Source: Liolophura sinensis
Lineage: Eukaryota; Mollusca; Polyplacophora; Chitonida; Chitonidae
Direction of reading: 5' to 3'
Length of the DNA stretch: 64,000 nt
Assembly: GCF_032854445.1 (NCBI RefSeq)
Contig: NC_088301.1
Location: 53,617,187-53,681,186 of the forward strand
Shown: piece after piece, positions 26,040-40,300 of the stretch
Layout: each line of letters opens with the position of its first letter
How positions within the stretch are numbered: the first letter of the stretch is position 1
Notes under the pieces: generated by a model
The model's input: only the letters and a program-made list of their open reading frames with translations
Database searches by the model: none
Told to the model about the DNA's origin: nothing
Translations under genes and position numbers: made by a program

Positions 26040-29000
26040 TCAGCAGTTGTGCTCACCACAATGCTTCTTTCATGCATTTCAAACAAATGCCTTTGTTGGG
26101 GTGTACGTTGAATTTACCTTAACTCTTTTTACTCGGTTGTGGCCAAACTGGAAATCCAGTATCAGTTTTTTTTGTGATGTCATTCAGTTACTTGAAACAG
26201 TGATGTCACTTAAAACTAAATTATTTACATCTGTGAGGTGTGAATTGTCTAGAACTCAAATGACTTGATTTTGTAGCACTACATTGTAAAACACTGCTTC
26301 ATCACGAGCTGTCATTTGCAATTTGTGTAAAAAGGTACATTAACTAAGAAATTCTTTGCAGAGTGGTCTTGGTTTTAAGCTGAACATGTAAAAGTTAGAA
26401 TCCTCGGTGAAAGAAAAATGCGTAAAATCACTCATGGAAACACATCCTAAACTGGTCAGGCGTACATGTATATTATATAACTACATCATGTCCTATGTCT
26501 GAGGACAATGGCAAAGTAATGAATACTCTGGTCAAAAAAGTGCTTGGTTTAACCAATCGCAATCAATGTTGCTGTAACCCTCACTAGCCCAGATAGTTAT
26601 ACTGCTTGCTGGCTGCAGCTGTTAAGCTATTGATGTGCTGGATTGTTTTCAAATAGTGTTTACCTGCTGCTTTAAGTCAGGATGTTTGTAAGGAGCGGTG
26701 GTTTACTACACTTTCCTCCGCCCATAAATGTGAAGTGCAGTTTAAATTAGAAGAAAGTCACTGATAGCGTAAAACATCAGTAAAATTATAAAAAAATATT
26801 ATGTGGAAAAACAGCATTGTAGGTCAACTGGATGTCTCTCCTGTTTGCTACAACTGTCAAATTTGTCTTTCACTAATGCTTTTAATCCCAGAGAATGGAA
26901 ATTTGAATGAAAAGTAAAGCTGTCTCTAAAAGCTGACGGGATCCATCAACTGGACAGTGAGATCACACATTAAAATTCACCATCAACTAGTATAACTACA
27001 ATATATAGCCAGATGGCATGCAAGTTCTGTTTAATCCTTTCACGACCCACAACCTCTCCCTAACAACACACACACACACCTAAGTGCATGCTGGAAATAA
27101 TCTTACATGCAGTATTTAGCAACAATCCAATTTGTGAACTGACAAGCCTGCTTTTCTCCAATGTTATCAGAAGTGGTGTTGTCGTAACTTATATAGCTTA
27201 CAAATAATTTAATCTGTGAAACTAACTGCTTATGTACGCCTATACCCATGTCATGAACTGAATCCAGTAACCATCTGTTCCATCATAACTGGATTGCATA
27301 CCTGTAAACAGTTATGTAACATTTCGAAATATTTCATGCAGAGGCCCACTTCAGCTCCAAATTAGGAATTACAAGGCAAAAAGTTCCACCTTGTTTGCAG
27401 AATCAAGTGAGTTGAAAGGTAATTATAATGATCAAAAATCCTATCGACCTTGTTGTGAATATTTGCATATTAAAGAATAGTTAATGAACTTTTAGAGACA
27501 CGAGGAAACATTTTTGTTTATTGCAGCTCCATTACAAACCAAGATGTCTTCCTATAATGCATATACCTACTTATCAAACCTGAACTACACCACATGCTGT
27601 GAAAAACTTATGTGTGCCATGTCTACTATTAAATGACATATCGTCCTCAAAATACAATGTATTAAAATCCTCCATTCAATGTTTTTAATCTCTTGGGCAT
27701 AACTGGAGATACCAGTCTCATTCAATTACTATGAACATTCCCTTTAATTTCAACTAAAGAATTTGTGTAATTAGTGATAAATGTAAAAGGACTGAGAAAA
27801 CTGTCAGTTTAACTAAAAAAAAGGATTATTGAAAATCGAAAATCAAAATATTTTAACATAAGTTAAGATACATATATACAGCGTATAAAGAATGAAAATG
27901 GAAAGAAAGAAACAAAATGTCAAAAATTGCTCAAAAATGAGTTCCAATAAATGTGTAAAAAGAGACCATGATCAACAATATCGAGCAACAAAAACAAAGA
28001 GAGAGAACAATACTCTGGACAGAACAAATTAACTTACAAGTTATACATAACTAATATCTTTAAAATAATAAAAGCTATATTACTATTTCATAGTCCTTTT
28101 CCATATCTGGATTTTTGAATTAACATTTGGCACAAACATGATTTTAACCGTACGTGTGGAAAACCCTCTCAAGAAATAACTACTTTCATACACAGACAGA
28201 AGATGCATCTAATATACCTTTAGTTCATTAATAACTCTGGCACAATACTTAGTAAGGTTGCTTAATAAAGTGTAAATATGCGGTAACTACAGTTTACTCC
28301 ACTTAATTAAAAACAAAGAAATGTTGAGTTAGTCTATGATGCAACATCAATACATATATGTGTCCTATAATGACCTTGAAGGCAAGCAATTATCATCAAA
28401 ACTAAGGAGTAAAATAGTTGTTGATAAGAAAATGTGAGAGTAAAGTATAATAAATCCCTCCAAGATAAAACTAAAACACAAACAGTTTATACACAAAGAC
28501 CATACTTAACGCATACAAATTTTTTTCGATGACATACATCTACAACGAATTTCAGGTTTTTCAGAAGTGGAAAAAAAGATTACTTTAATAGATACAGGTT
28601 GGCAATATAATACCACATTAGCATATATCGCCTCTTTTTCTTGCCATGCTCAAGCAATGACAAAGACAGGATTTCGCTATAATACACATGTTCTATTTTC
28701 TGTAGTACCACTTGTTGATTTTGATGTTCTGTTCCTCAAGAACAAACAGTTTGCGCTATATAGGTTAGGCCTTAACTGTCTCGGACACCACAACATTGTA
28801 TCTCAACTTCGCCTCAATGCATTGTTGTGTGGTCCTGGTTTATGATTTATCTAACCTCAGGCAATGTTTCACCTACATAACCATCACTGACTTGCACACC
28901 TGAATAAGTCAATACTGTTTACAAACTTCAAACTCAGTTACATCCGCAATTATTTTCAAATTTTCAAATGAACCCATGCAGACTGTACAGAGCCACAGAA

Positions 29001-32000
29001 GAGCTGCCAGGATCCAGAGTCCATCATTCTATACAAAATACACTTCAAAGGAACCTGAATTATGGGATTGTGAATTTTCTAGCTATCTTACACTGTTACA
29101 AGTTGAAATATTTAACATGTTGGAAAAGGCAAAATGGGACCAAACAGTGAATTGTGTAACATACATTTTTTGCTTTTATTTCAAATCAAGACTCTGCATA
29201 ATTTATAAATTTAAAAAAATGAAAGTTGCACATGGGACAAGGCGATACTAGAAAAGAAGAATAAAAAACACAAGAATGCTTTCAAAAAATACGAGGCAAA
29301 CTTAAGTAATTTATACAATAGGAAAACAATGGCTAAATAATGAGATCAGTTAAATGGAAAGTCGAAACAAGAGCTGCTACAATGGTCTTGTATACGCAAG
29401 TATACGGAGAGGTCTTGAATCATCATCACATACATTCTGTATCCCATGAGTTACCACAGTCTCTACTGATTCTATTAAAACTGAATGATATTTCTAAGCA
29501 CTTGTTGCACATAAACGAACAGCCAAGCAGAATCAAAGAGATTCTTAAATATGCAAAAATGGAATATAGCAAATTGGAAATGAGATGGCCAAATTTCAAA
29601 TTCTGGCTAAATCTATGGGTTACACAAAATGAATCTGCAAACATCAAAATCAGACAATATCTGGAAAATTCATTGAAATGAGAGCAATCACTAATTACAG
29701 TAAAGGAAGGCATTAAACTAAATATGTTATACTTACCATGGATCTGGAAAGTCTTTAACTCAGTTTAAGGTTACACAAATTCAACCTGCACACATTTCAT
29801 AAAAACCAGACGTTTAATGCAGCTAATGCACAACAATCTATGACCACTGGGAATCTCATGAAACATGTAAAACTTCAGCTCATGTCAGGCTGGTTTTCAA
29901 ACTTGATATAGGATCCACATAGAAAAACTAAATACAATACTTTATCCCAAAAAGACAATATTTGAAGCAGTTATTGCACTGATACCTATGACCAATCAAA
30001 GTAAATGATTCATAATTACATATGCAAAACTTACATGGATCCAGCTGTTTTTCAATCTCAATGAAGTTTTCATTTACTCAGTGTAACCTGTGAGTTTTAC
30101 GATTCTCAAGATATGATGTAACCAGATCCACAGCTCTACGAACCCACAGAAAAAACACAATCACCATCCACCTGCGTTAAGAGAGGAGCGAGAATAACTA
30201 AGTGTAAGTGTAAGTAGAGTTTCCTGTTTTCCAGCACTTTCAAAGACCAATCAACTAAAGTAGAAAATGCAAGGTGGACATTAAGGAATCATACTATTAT
30301 TTATTGATCCATTTCAAACATAATGCAATGAGGGTCAATATTCAGTAATGTTGCACATTCATGTCCTTCAGACTTGATATTTATTTTTATTTTTCGGATT
30401 TGGATGATTTTTTCACCTTGATTAACCAGCTCATACAGTTACAAGACTACATACATACTTACATATTGAAATATCACTGTAATATTTATTTTTTATGCCT
30501 CGAAAGTCACTTGTGTATGTCAAAATAGCTTGTCCCAACATTTACGAAAAATTTGCTCACTGATATAATTCTCATTTCATAACAATTTATCTCCTTGTAG
30601 GACTAAACTATGATAAAAATTTTATTTCTACACCGAAGAAACAAAATCTGTTCTTTAAAATTTGGTGTCCCTAAATTTTCGGATGGCAGGTTTGCCTTAT
30701 TATAGTTCAGAAAAGACATGCGACTGACCACGTGGCTCTCAACAGTTGACAGCAGCTCTACATTTTTGAATCAACTGAAAAGTTAGAGGTTCTCAATAAT
30801 TTGTTTTAAAAAAATTTCTCTACTTCTCTACCCAGATGTAAGTTTTTTCACATTTCTTTGTCACCTCGAACGCCCAAAGGCATGTCATTATTAAATGCTG
30901 ATTCCAAAATTTCTGTCATCTGGGTCACAGTCATTTATGTCACATTTTTATGTGACACAGATGACCATTCCCATCATGGAAATGACAACTACTGTTACAT
31001 AATGGCTCGTCTCTTAAGGCACACCTGCATAAATGCACAAACGTTGCTGCGAAAAAGATATCTGTGTATACAACACTGTATATTGAATTCAGACTATACA
31101 TAAAATTTTCAGAATAAATCGATCAACGAAAATCTTGAATTATAACTTTCAATTTGATATTAGGTAGCCCGAATAATTACCTTGCACAAAACAGCAACCT
31201 TGTCTTTGCACATATTACCGATCAAAAGTGGTAATATTTAAGTACCTAACATTTATAAGGAGTGTTGATCATTAACTTTTTAAAATTTTAACACTATAAA
31301 TAGTACAGGTATAAGTCTGATACTTTCTGAAAAGTAATAATTTGCACTATATTTGATAAGCAGAGAAAATCTGATTTGATTTTCATTTTCAGCAAATTGA
31401 ATTTTTGCCAAAAATCAAATCTCAAAAAGTTTTCAAGTTTGGTTTCAAAAGACAACTTAAAAGCCTAGAAATCATGGGTTTAAAAGGGGTCTGGCTATTG
31501 TTCAGTATAGTTGCAGGATTGTAAGGTATTATCCGCTTGAAAGTGGGTCAATTAATCTATCGATGCACTGGCATACTGAGCAGTACTGAACTACACTGAC
31601 TAGTGGTTTTAAACGGTAGGTCCAACAGATCTGAGACTATCAACTGCTAAACATTAGGTTTTAAGTGATGCCATTCTTAAGATTTTTGGGGCCTACATTC
31701 ATGGTGTGAAGAAGAATGTGCGGTGGCGTAGTGGATTAAATGAATTGTTAAAGTGAGAACAAACCTATAATACTGAACCTAATTTCTGTAAATCGGAGCA
31801 GTGCAGTGATTCGTGTTAGGTAATGTTTGTTTCGCTTCCAGACCTGCAAACCAAAACAAAAAAAGAAACAAAGGATTTCTTCTTTCTGACTCCTCCCTTG
31901 AACACATATTGGTTGAAGAGGTTATAAAAGGCACATATATGGCCCTTCATTTGACATGTTAATTTCATTGTCTAATAACAGCAATATATTACCCATACCT

Positions 32001-33158
32001 CTTTAGTTCAGGTTTCACGTATATGTACACTTAAGATCCACGTACATCTGTAAGTGATATACATACCACCGTCCCTGTTACTACTTATTTCATTCCAAAG
32101 CATTTAAGTCAATTCAAATAACTACTGAGACTTTGCATCTTTGTTATTAACTGTCCTCTCCATCACAGACTGTCACCTGCGTCACGCGTCAGGTTTTCCT
32201 TGATATAATAACTAGGTTCTGCAAATAAGGAAACATCTAACAGAAGAACACGTCAGTCATCTTTTGAAAATTTAACACAGGTTAATATTTGGACATTTAT
32301 GGAGTGACAGTCGGTAGTGAAGTGGATTAATTTAGAGCTTGCTGTCATTTTGCAACAGAACATATCGCTAGATTTTTGCTAATGACTTTTAATTAGATTT
32401 TGGAAACCATATTTGATGTTCAAGCTTTCACAGTGGAACTAAAGATAAAATTGAAAAGATCTCTGAAACATACAGCAAAGATGTTTGGATTTCAGGCAAC
32501 TGCAGTATGTGTATCCATTGTATGAAATTTTGTGCTAATTAGTAGCCCTATATGTGGAAAAATTAATTTAAACTATGCAAGTAATTTGTGTACATAATTA
32601 AAATCTTGTAGTTCAATGCTATACGTTGATCATAAAACTAAAAATACCCGTCAAATATGAAGATGAAAAGAGCATGTTTGCCCCTTTGAAAACGCGACAT
32701 TACCAAATACTGACCCATATCTTTGACATTGAAATAATGCCAAAATTAGCTATTTTTCAAGAAATTGAAAACTTTTCAACAAAATTCAAATAGTTTTAAG
32801 GATTTTAAGGGCAAGTGGAAACTGTGAGGGAGATTCCAGGAGTTTGTTCCTGCATTAAAAATGCTTGGAAAAGGTAAACATAGGAGAGTTCTTTTCCTCA
32901 TATTTATCATACTGGGTATAAGTTGGGGTAAAGTTATTAAATTGCGATGTCAACATTATTAAGCTTTTACAAAGGAGCATAGAATAATCATTCCTAATCA
33001 TAAGACAATTAAATCTGAACATAATAAAGTAAAACTGAACAAAAGAATTTTTTTATCCCATTATATGCATGGAATACATGAAACAAGTAAATGAAAGTCT
33101 CTTTTGATCGCTTGGTAAAATAAGAGATGTGATAAAGGAATACAAAAATTGTAAAATA

Positions 33159-33189
<31 letters not shown>

Positions 33190-34049
33190 TATACTTAAAC
33201 TATGATGCCATATATTGCTCAAAGATCCCATAGATACAAGGATGTATTACATAAAATAAAAAAAAAATCTATCAACACATAATTACTGGATATAATACAC
33301 GGTGACTTTTGGCTTATTGACTGGTTCACAAAGCACTGATACTGTTCTCTTTGGTATGTCAGTAATTACTAACAGCTATCTCGTACACATATATGCATGT
33401 CAAAGGCTATATTCAATAATTAATAACAACACACCTACATGCTAATTCAGTCATTTATAAAGCTGCAGACTAATTTCACCACCAATGGAAGTTTAGACGT
33501 TTTCACAGGAAGAATGACATCTCTGTATGTATGTAGAGAAAAAAAAAATTGGCAAAGCTCTGGTTGCCTATTAAGTACAAATTTCACATAGTGTAGCTGC
33601 CAACAAGAAAGATAACATGAATACATACATTGAATCATGGAACACTTTAAACAATTTATGTTTTAATGCATAAAGATACAAATTGGCAAGACTTTTGAAG
33701 CCACAAACTTCAGCTGAGAAGACCAATAAGCTGTGAATTAAAAATTTGTATTTTAATCTTTCACTGATATTCATAGACATAAGGAAGAGCAAGACGACGA
33801 CTTGAAAAGTGCCACATTAGTGATTGTTAAAAACGGTGGTAAATGTATAATGTTAAAGTATTTTCTTAAACGAGTGACAAAAAGACTTCAGGCCTGTCAG
33901 GTATTTGACACTGGTTTCAAGCAAAGATACTGTGACTGGTCTGTGTACTGGTAACATGTACACAGACCACCACAGCACCTTCAAGAGTAGTATGTTACGG
34001 TTGAAGAGGTAAACATGTTTAGAGGCAACATGGCATTATCCCAGATACT
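26040..34049. other. Gene-poor AT-rich region; right end may be TMEM121-like 3' UTR
   Basis: No exon with family resemblance was seen on either strand. It contains a short CA repeat at about 27,065-27,078 and a TA microsatellite at 33,167-33,194. Open frames of 60-113 codons (for example 29,340-29,681) have no recognisable motif and AT-driven composition. The last kilobase or so before 34,049 would be the 3' UTR of the minus-strand TMEM121-like gene. Confidence 0.5.
33167..33194. repeat. (TA)n microsatellite
   Basis: An A run is followed by about 14 uninterrupted TA units. Confidence 0.9.
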
Positions 34050-34985
34050 TTAAAGAGCTTGATTATCTGTGATCGAGTTCCTCTCCTCCATTTCGTAGTT
34101 ACGAGCATTTTCTTCTTTCTCCAACTCCTTTTCTTGCTTCCAGGCATATAGGTCATGAAGGGTAAGAAATATCATGATTATGTTTTTAGTAAGAAGAACG
34201 GAGACGCTTTGTTCTGCCCCATGCCAAATAATCAGTCGGATGACCAGGTAGGGAACATTTACAACTATCATATGAAGAAGTCTGTGACCCATCAGGAGAC
34301 CGTCAGCCAGCTTCTTGTAGCCAAAGTGAGTACGACTTAGAGTGAGCAATGGCAACACTGGAAGGACAAGGTTTATGCAGGACACAGACAAGATGGCATG
34401 CTCCAGGCTGAAGGGAAGCAGGATCCTAGACTGGTTAGTGAAAAGAACATCAAGGATTTCCACAGAGTCCAAAATATCCAAAGGTACACTGCCGGTTATT
34501 TCTTCGATGTATTGTCGTCGAGGACTAGTGATAGGTGCATTGTTGTGTGTCATCAAAAGCAGGAGGAAAATTGGCGATGACAGTGAAAGGGACAGCTTTA
34601 GCAAGTTTGGTCCAAAAAACTCTGACTCCGACAGATTAAATACAAATGTTCGAAATATGACTACAATCCTGGCAACCAGAGCCAAGGAATAGACACCCCA
34701 AGCAATATAGCCAAGGGGAAGACTCCCAGGGCGTACTTCTGTCATCTGAGTGGAGGACTCCCTAGACATCAACAAATGTCTGTATGATATGACAAATGCT
34801 GCCACAAACACAAAGACAACAGCCAAGTCTGCTGCAATGAAGGCCAACCATGCATATCCTTTATGAGTTACAAGGTAGTAATCCAGGATAACACACTGGA
34901 AGATAACTATGACTGTGCAGATAATACGTGTAGGCAATTGGTACAAAACCTCACAAACTTTGGCTGAAATACTTTGAGGAGCCAT
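34050..34985 (-). CDS. TMEM121: TMEM121-like multi-pass membrane protein, 311 aa, single coding exon
   Basis: It is a single uninterrupted frame with an ATG at 34,985. Hydrophobic segments lie at about residues 20-38, 44-66, 92-112, 126-146, 190-212, 236-254 and 262-280, so six or seven membrane spans. The C-terminus is a charged, Glu-rich cytosolic-type tail. The pattern 'LDILDSVEILDVLF' before the last spans, and 'LLTKNIIMIFLTLHDLY' near the end, resemble the CECR6/TMEM121 family (typically about 300 aa and often encoded in one exon). The molecular function of that family is poorly known. Identification comes from remembered family patterns, not a search, so another orphan multi-pass protein is possible. 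It is intact and lies far from other genes. Confidence 0.7.
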   Translation of the reverse strand: MAPQSISAKVCEVLYQLPTRIICTVIVIFQCVILDYYLVTHKGYAWLAFIAADLAVVFVFVAAFVISYRHLLMSRESSTQMTEVRPGSLPLGYIAWGVYSLALVARIVVIFRTFVFNLSESEFFGPNLLKLSLSLSSPIFLLLLMTHNNAPITSPRRQYIEEITGSVPLDILDSVEILDVLFTNQSRILLPFSLEHAILSVSCINLVLPVLPLLTLSRTHFGYKKLADGLLMGHRLLHMIVVNVPYLVIRLIIWHGAEQSVSVLLTKNIIMIFLTLHDLYAWKQEKELEKEENARNYEMEERNSITDNQAL

Positions 34986-37343
34986 TGTGTTTAGGCTGTT
35001 GGGATTCTTCCAGCTACCCTACATATAACTTCTGCAACAAGGGTTCAGCATAGGCATCTCCTCAACATCTCTCTATTTCTCATCTAAGCCTCTGAAAAGA
35101 TACACAAAGGTAGGGTCTGAAAATGTTTGGTTCCAACTTGAGGGGCAATGATCTATTTGATACCCAATTTGGAACCGTCCTCAATTTTCACAAATAAATG
35201 TCCTGTAATAAAAAATAAATAAATACAATATATATTATATATATATATATCCTTATATATTGTAGTTAGAGTGTTTTCCTGTTCCATGTAAATGTAGGTG
35301 CGCAGAAATCCATGTAAAAGAAGCCACTTTCCTATCAAGCTTTCAACCACGCTACTTAAAATTATTTACTTCACACAACAACTGAATGGTACGTGTGCAT
35401 GTAAGCTTTCACTGTATCCTCCATCTAGATAAAATCCCACCTTTCTTAAGATTAGTTGTTCAGAATCTAAAAGCGATATGTTAAAACCTAAGATGTGCAT
35501 ATATTTTTTTATTTAAACTGAGATGAATTATTATTATTATTACAGAAAATCATTTTGTAAGGCTAGATCCCTGTAACACTCTTGCACCCAAGTGCATTGT
35601 CCAAATCAAACAGGGGATGGGAAAGGGGCCATCTCCCACTCACTTGGTTTGTTTGTACATGTGTAGGGTGTTCCAGGCAGCAGGCGGGAAGGAAGGGGTT
35701 GTTAATGGGCAATCTCCCACCACCTTACTTCTCCTGCTGGATGGGACAGTTGTGGGGACAGCACTGTTAGCTGTGTTAGTGCATTTTGTAAGTATGAATA
35801 TATGTAGCTTCAATTTTCAAACCACACGACGCTTTATCTAGCTTCAATCCTCAAACCACACGATGCTTTATCTGGTTTGGACTTAGTACATGTTCCCTAT
35901 ACATTGTTTTCTCTAGAACTGCCAGGCGGATGAACGGTTTCACTGTAAATTGAAAGAGCTAACCTTTGGTAAATAAATATATTATTATATAGGTTCAATC
36001 CCCCCCCTTATGCTGTTTGCTGTTTCATGTCTGTGGGACCTAGGTGACATTAAACACTCTACAATGCTTGAGTGGCCATTGTTCCTAATCCAGGTTAAAT
36101 CAGTCTGATTTAAGGCTGCCCCCTCAAAAAAGCACTCTCAAATTCAAATTTCATTTATTGATGAAATAAGAACTCCCCCCCCCCCCACTTTTTTATATAG
36201 AAAATCAATATCTAACTGTTACATCTACATTATGCCCATCATCCAATATTTGTCCCGAAAGTTCCTTTTAAGTTCAAATTGAATTTAAAATTGTCCTATT
36301 AAGAGCTCTTTTGTTTTAAAAAATCAGTACTTGACTTATATCTACATTAGACTAGTCTATACTATACACCTTGCCAAATTGTCGCTCTCAAACATTTTTG
36401 ACAGTATACACTAGAGTCTGAAATTTTTGCAGGCAAGAAAACATAACCCACAATTGCAGGACAAGTGAGTACCTGTACTACTAAGTCAGATATTACATAA
36501 ATTTATACAAATAAAAAGAACCTGCTAAAGAGGCCACACAATTAGATAACATACTGTTTTGGATAAAACCTTGGTTTGTTTTTGTTTCAAAAGCCAAGCA
36601 CACCAAACACAGGTACATCCTGCACCTTTATCAATCCATTCTTATGCCAGATGTATATATTATTAGTATACTATTGGCATAAGCATACATCATATTCTAT
36701 CATATGCAGCCAGGTACTATAAACTTTTGCATGCGTGCAAAATGATCGAAAACCCGACGTGTTCACTAAGTCAAGACCATAATAAGAGTAGTAACTTTTT
36801 CATGCACATTTAACCTCCAACGGATTCCATATTCATCTACAATTGCCTAGATCTGCGCAACGCCTAGTACCGCGCAAACGATCGCAGATAGCTCAAAATA
36901 TCGTCGATGGCTCGAAATACCGTCGTTTGCAACCTTTGAATTCGACATATAATACGGTCCTTGAACGTAAGGGCATCCAGGAAAATTGTGCACGAAGAAG
37001 GCACGTTCATGTCATATATGATTCCACGAATTGTTACCTGTTAACTGTGCATTGGACCAGAAAATATGCCGATGGCTTTGCAGGTGTCAGACACCGATTT
37101 CCCGCTTGAGATATGGGTAAGACATACTAAGCTGGCGATATATAATAAATCCGCAGAGTAGTAGCCATGCCAATGCATTATTGTCACCTATTTCAAAAAT
37201 TTTACTCTATTTTATACACTGTGCACAATGTATTAATATTTCACACATTTTGCAGGAAATCTTGGAGAGAACATAGATAACACATATTTTGCATAAAATA
37301 TAGTTTCAGCCGCATTCTCGTATCAACTGTGACTGAACTGACG
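34986..37343. other. Intergenic region between the TMEM121-like and makorin genes
   Basis: The divergent TMEM121-like (minus) and makorin (plus) genes are separated by about 2.4 kb. Seen here: a TA repeat at 35,228-35,250, a 36-bp tandem duplication at about 35,800-35,870, a C run at 36,176-36,186, and CpG-containing sequence at about 36,840-37,000 that may be promoter-related. An 88-codon frame at 36,843-37,109 has no features of a real gene. Confidence 0.45.
35801..35872. repeat. 36-bp tandem duplication
   Basis: 'agcttcaattttcaaaccac' followed by 'acgacgctttatct' is immediately repeated as 'agcttcaatcctcaaaccac' and 'acgatgctttatct'. There are two copies with three differences. Confidence 0.8.
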
Positions 37344-40300
37344 ATGGCGGAAGGGTTGGCAGCAGCCACCGAACTCGGCCCATGGACTTCTAAAGTCTTG
37401 TGCAGGTTGTAATAATTTATCGTTTACCTGTTTAGTGTAGCATTGTACATGTGACTGTCTTTCAATACCCCAATTTTCTGTCTGTAATTTTGCATATTTT
37501 TCACTTGAAACCTGTTGATTATCCTCGCGATTGCGTTGTTTTGAATGCAAATTGCAGCAAGATGATGACATCATCACGACCAAGTCACCATGCAGTTTCA
37601 AGGCTGTATTTGGTTACTTCCTGCAGTTTTTTTCTCTCAAATAAACACTTTTGTTTTAAACAGTTTCAGATATGTGCCTTTAACTTGTTTGCTTTCTTGT
37701 TGTATCCCATGCACGTGTTCTTAATCACCATTACCGCTGTGAACTTCTTGTCATGTTAACAAACACGTGGCCTGAGCTCTGTGCCCATTGAGCTTGACCG
37801 ATCCTCATTCTCCAGTATTCAATTGAAGACGTTTCAAAATGACTACATGGCTTGATATCTATTATCATTATTTATTTTGTGTTAAATTTAAAATTAGGTT
37901 TTATCGCATTACAGAAGCACCAATTAGACACGTGAAAATAAATGGTAAGTGGAAAATGGTCATTTTTAAAATTGAAGTGCTAAACTAAGAATTGTCAAAC
38001 ATTGAGTCCAATATTGTATCAAATATCGTAGCACAGAAATACTGATGTTACCTTGAACAAATAAACATGTAATGCCGTTTATGTTAGTGTATTGTCTTAA
38101 GTAATATGTTGGCCAATGAAGAAAATTAATTCCTAGGCATGTAGTATACAGTTGTAGATACAGAGATGACAATTCTGTAAGACAGGTCGGAAGTTGGAGG
38201 TCACGTGACCACCCTTTCGTGTCTAAACAAAATGAATGCCCAGTTTTAAAGGATTGGGGAAAAGGTCAGTTTTTGTCACTTCGCTAACGACCAGTAAGGC
38301 CTAGTTGTACAAAATAACGGCACAAAGTCATCGATGACTCGGTCGTAGTGAAGTAGATTTTGTGATATATCATGACCAAATTCTGTCGTTTTTCTGTCGC
38401 TTTTGAAGTTTTAAATGATCGGAATATATTCAGGGGACATCAGACTATCTACCTGCAGTTTGGCAGGGTCAGCACTGGAATCTACTGTAACACGAGAGTG
38501 GATCATACCATAGTAGTTATAAATGCTTGTCTTTGAATCATAAGGATACATGAGGTACGGGTTCATTCCCAGCCATGGATAGGGAAGTTGTACATTGGCA
38601 TTCCCCTGCTCTCATTTTTCATCTGACCTGGGTGACAACAGATGAAGCTCATATGAGTATTCAGTCTAATATTCCTTGAGGACCACTTGAAGACTAATAC
38701 TGTGAAGTACTTAATTTTTGTGTGGAACAAATTTTCGCGGTCATTAATTTTCCTCAAAAAATAATTCCAGTGAAAAATATCCAATATGAAATGATATACT
38801 ACAGGTAGTAGTAATAATGAAGTGAAATCTTTGCTAGGCTGACGGGAGTTGCACAAAGAAAGCCCGACGGATCAGCTAAAATTGTTAACAGCAGGGAAGG
38901 GAAATTATGGTTTAAATATATACCAACTCTGTGCTCAGGATTTGTGGGTATAAAAAAAAGTGGGAGTTCATTTGTCTTTAGTTTGATTATTGTTCACTAT
39001 GCCGGTAAAGTGAAAGAGAAGTAGATACAAGCATGTGCTAGTTTTTAATGAATTTCGCTCTGATACACACTGTCCCATTGGCTGTCTCTCTCCTTTGGTC
39101 CAATGAGTGAACTTGTAACAAACTGTGAAGTGTGTACAACAACACAATGGCCTTTTGACAGCTACGGCAATGTTTGCGGTTTCTGAGCTTCTACAGAGGA
39201 CGATTAAAAGTAAAATCAATGCAAACCTTACCGTATTACTTGATAAAGAGTGAGTAACTGCGCCGATAATGGTTAATTCATATGTTTTGCGTTGAACTGC
39301 TCAAAAGGTGACCGGTCACTTTGCCAGGTGTTTTAAAATACTCATCAATGGTTTGAAAAGAAGTGACACCTGTTGATTGCTGCTCACAGTAGGTGTGAAA
39401 GTAATCTTCTTACTTATTGATAATCCATCCCCAATTATTTTAATCATCTCTGATCCAGATCACGAGAATTAGCGACACAGCAAGAAACAAAGGAGGATTA
39501 AAGCCACTCATGATAATAACTGTTTGACGTGCTTGAATAATTCCGGCCACATTATATCTTGGAAAATTTTAACACTTTATGATTTTTTTTCAGTATTCTT
39601 TTAAATACATGAAAAATAATTTCCGCAAACATGTTTTTGGAGAAAATCCGGAAAAATAAATTCCAGTGAATAATAAGTACTTTACAGTATGTTGCATATC
39701 TGTGGGTCACATGTAGGAAGTTAATCAGTGACTTGTCAAATGTCAGTGTATAAAGTCAGGCAGTCCTGAAAACCTGAAAATAACCTCAAAAAAATTAACC
39801 CTCTTATTAAAATAATATTTTGTGTTCTTGATATTTCCTACTTAAGCTATCATATTTCAAGTCTACACATGTACATGTATTCTGAAAAAGTGTGCTTTAC
39901 CTGAAACCTGTTATTTCTATTTCTTATGTCAAAATCATAATCAAGGTTTCTGGGGTTATATTTACTTTGTTTACATCTCTAGCAATCTCTGTTTATTGGC
40001 CAAGAACTGTAATAATTACATAGGTGTGATGCTGCTCAGAGCATGGTGGCTCATTATTATTGATTTTCTTTATTTTTGGTCTAGATTTTAGTCTATAGCC
40101 CTTCTTTAGAGGTCAGTATTCATTGACTTACTACTTTGTTCTTATTTGGTTTCTTGGCATATCTTCCTAACCAGAATAGATTGTGGTCATTTATGCAGGG
40201 TCCACTCAATTTGGGTGTCATTCAAACATACACATTTTTGAATAAAATTTAAATCTAATCCCCTACCGGCCCAGATAGCATCAATCCTTGATTGAGCCAC

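Noticed and set aside
29340-29713. Overlapping 113- and 95-codon frames on opposite strands
   Set aside because: AT-rich low-information sequence with no family resemblance and no splice or promoter context.
34155-34692. Plus-strand open frames of 60-116 codons
   Set aside because: Antisense shadows of the intact 311-codon membrane protein on the minus strand.
36843-37109. 88-codon open frame upstream of makorin
   Set aside because: No motif, and the makorin exon 1 start with matching phase is clear further on.
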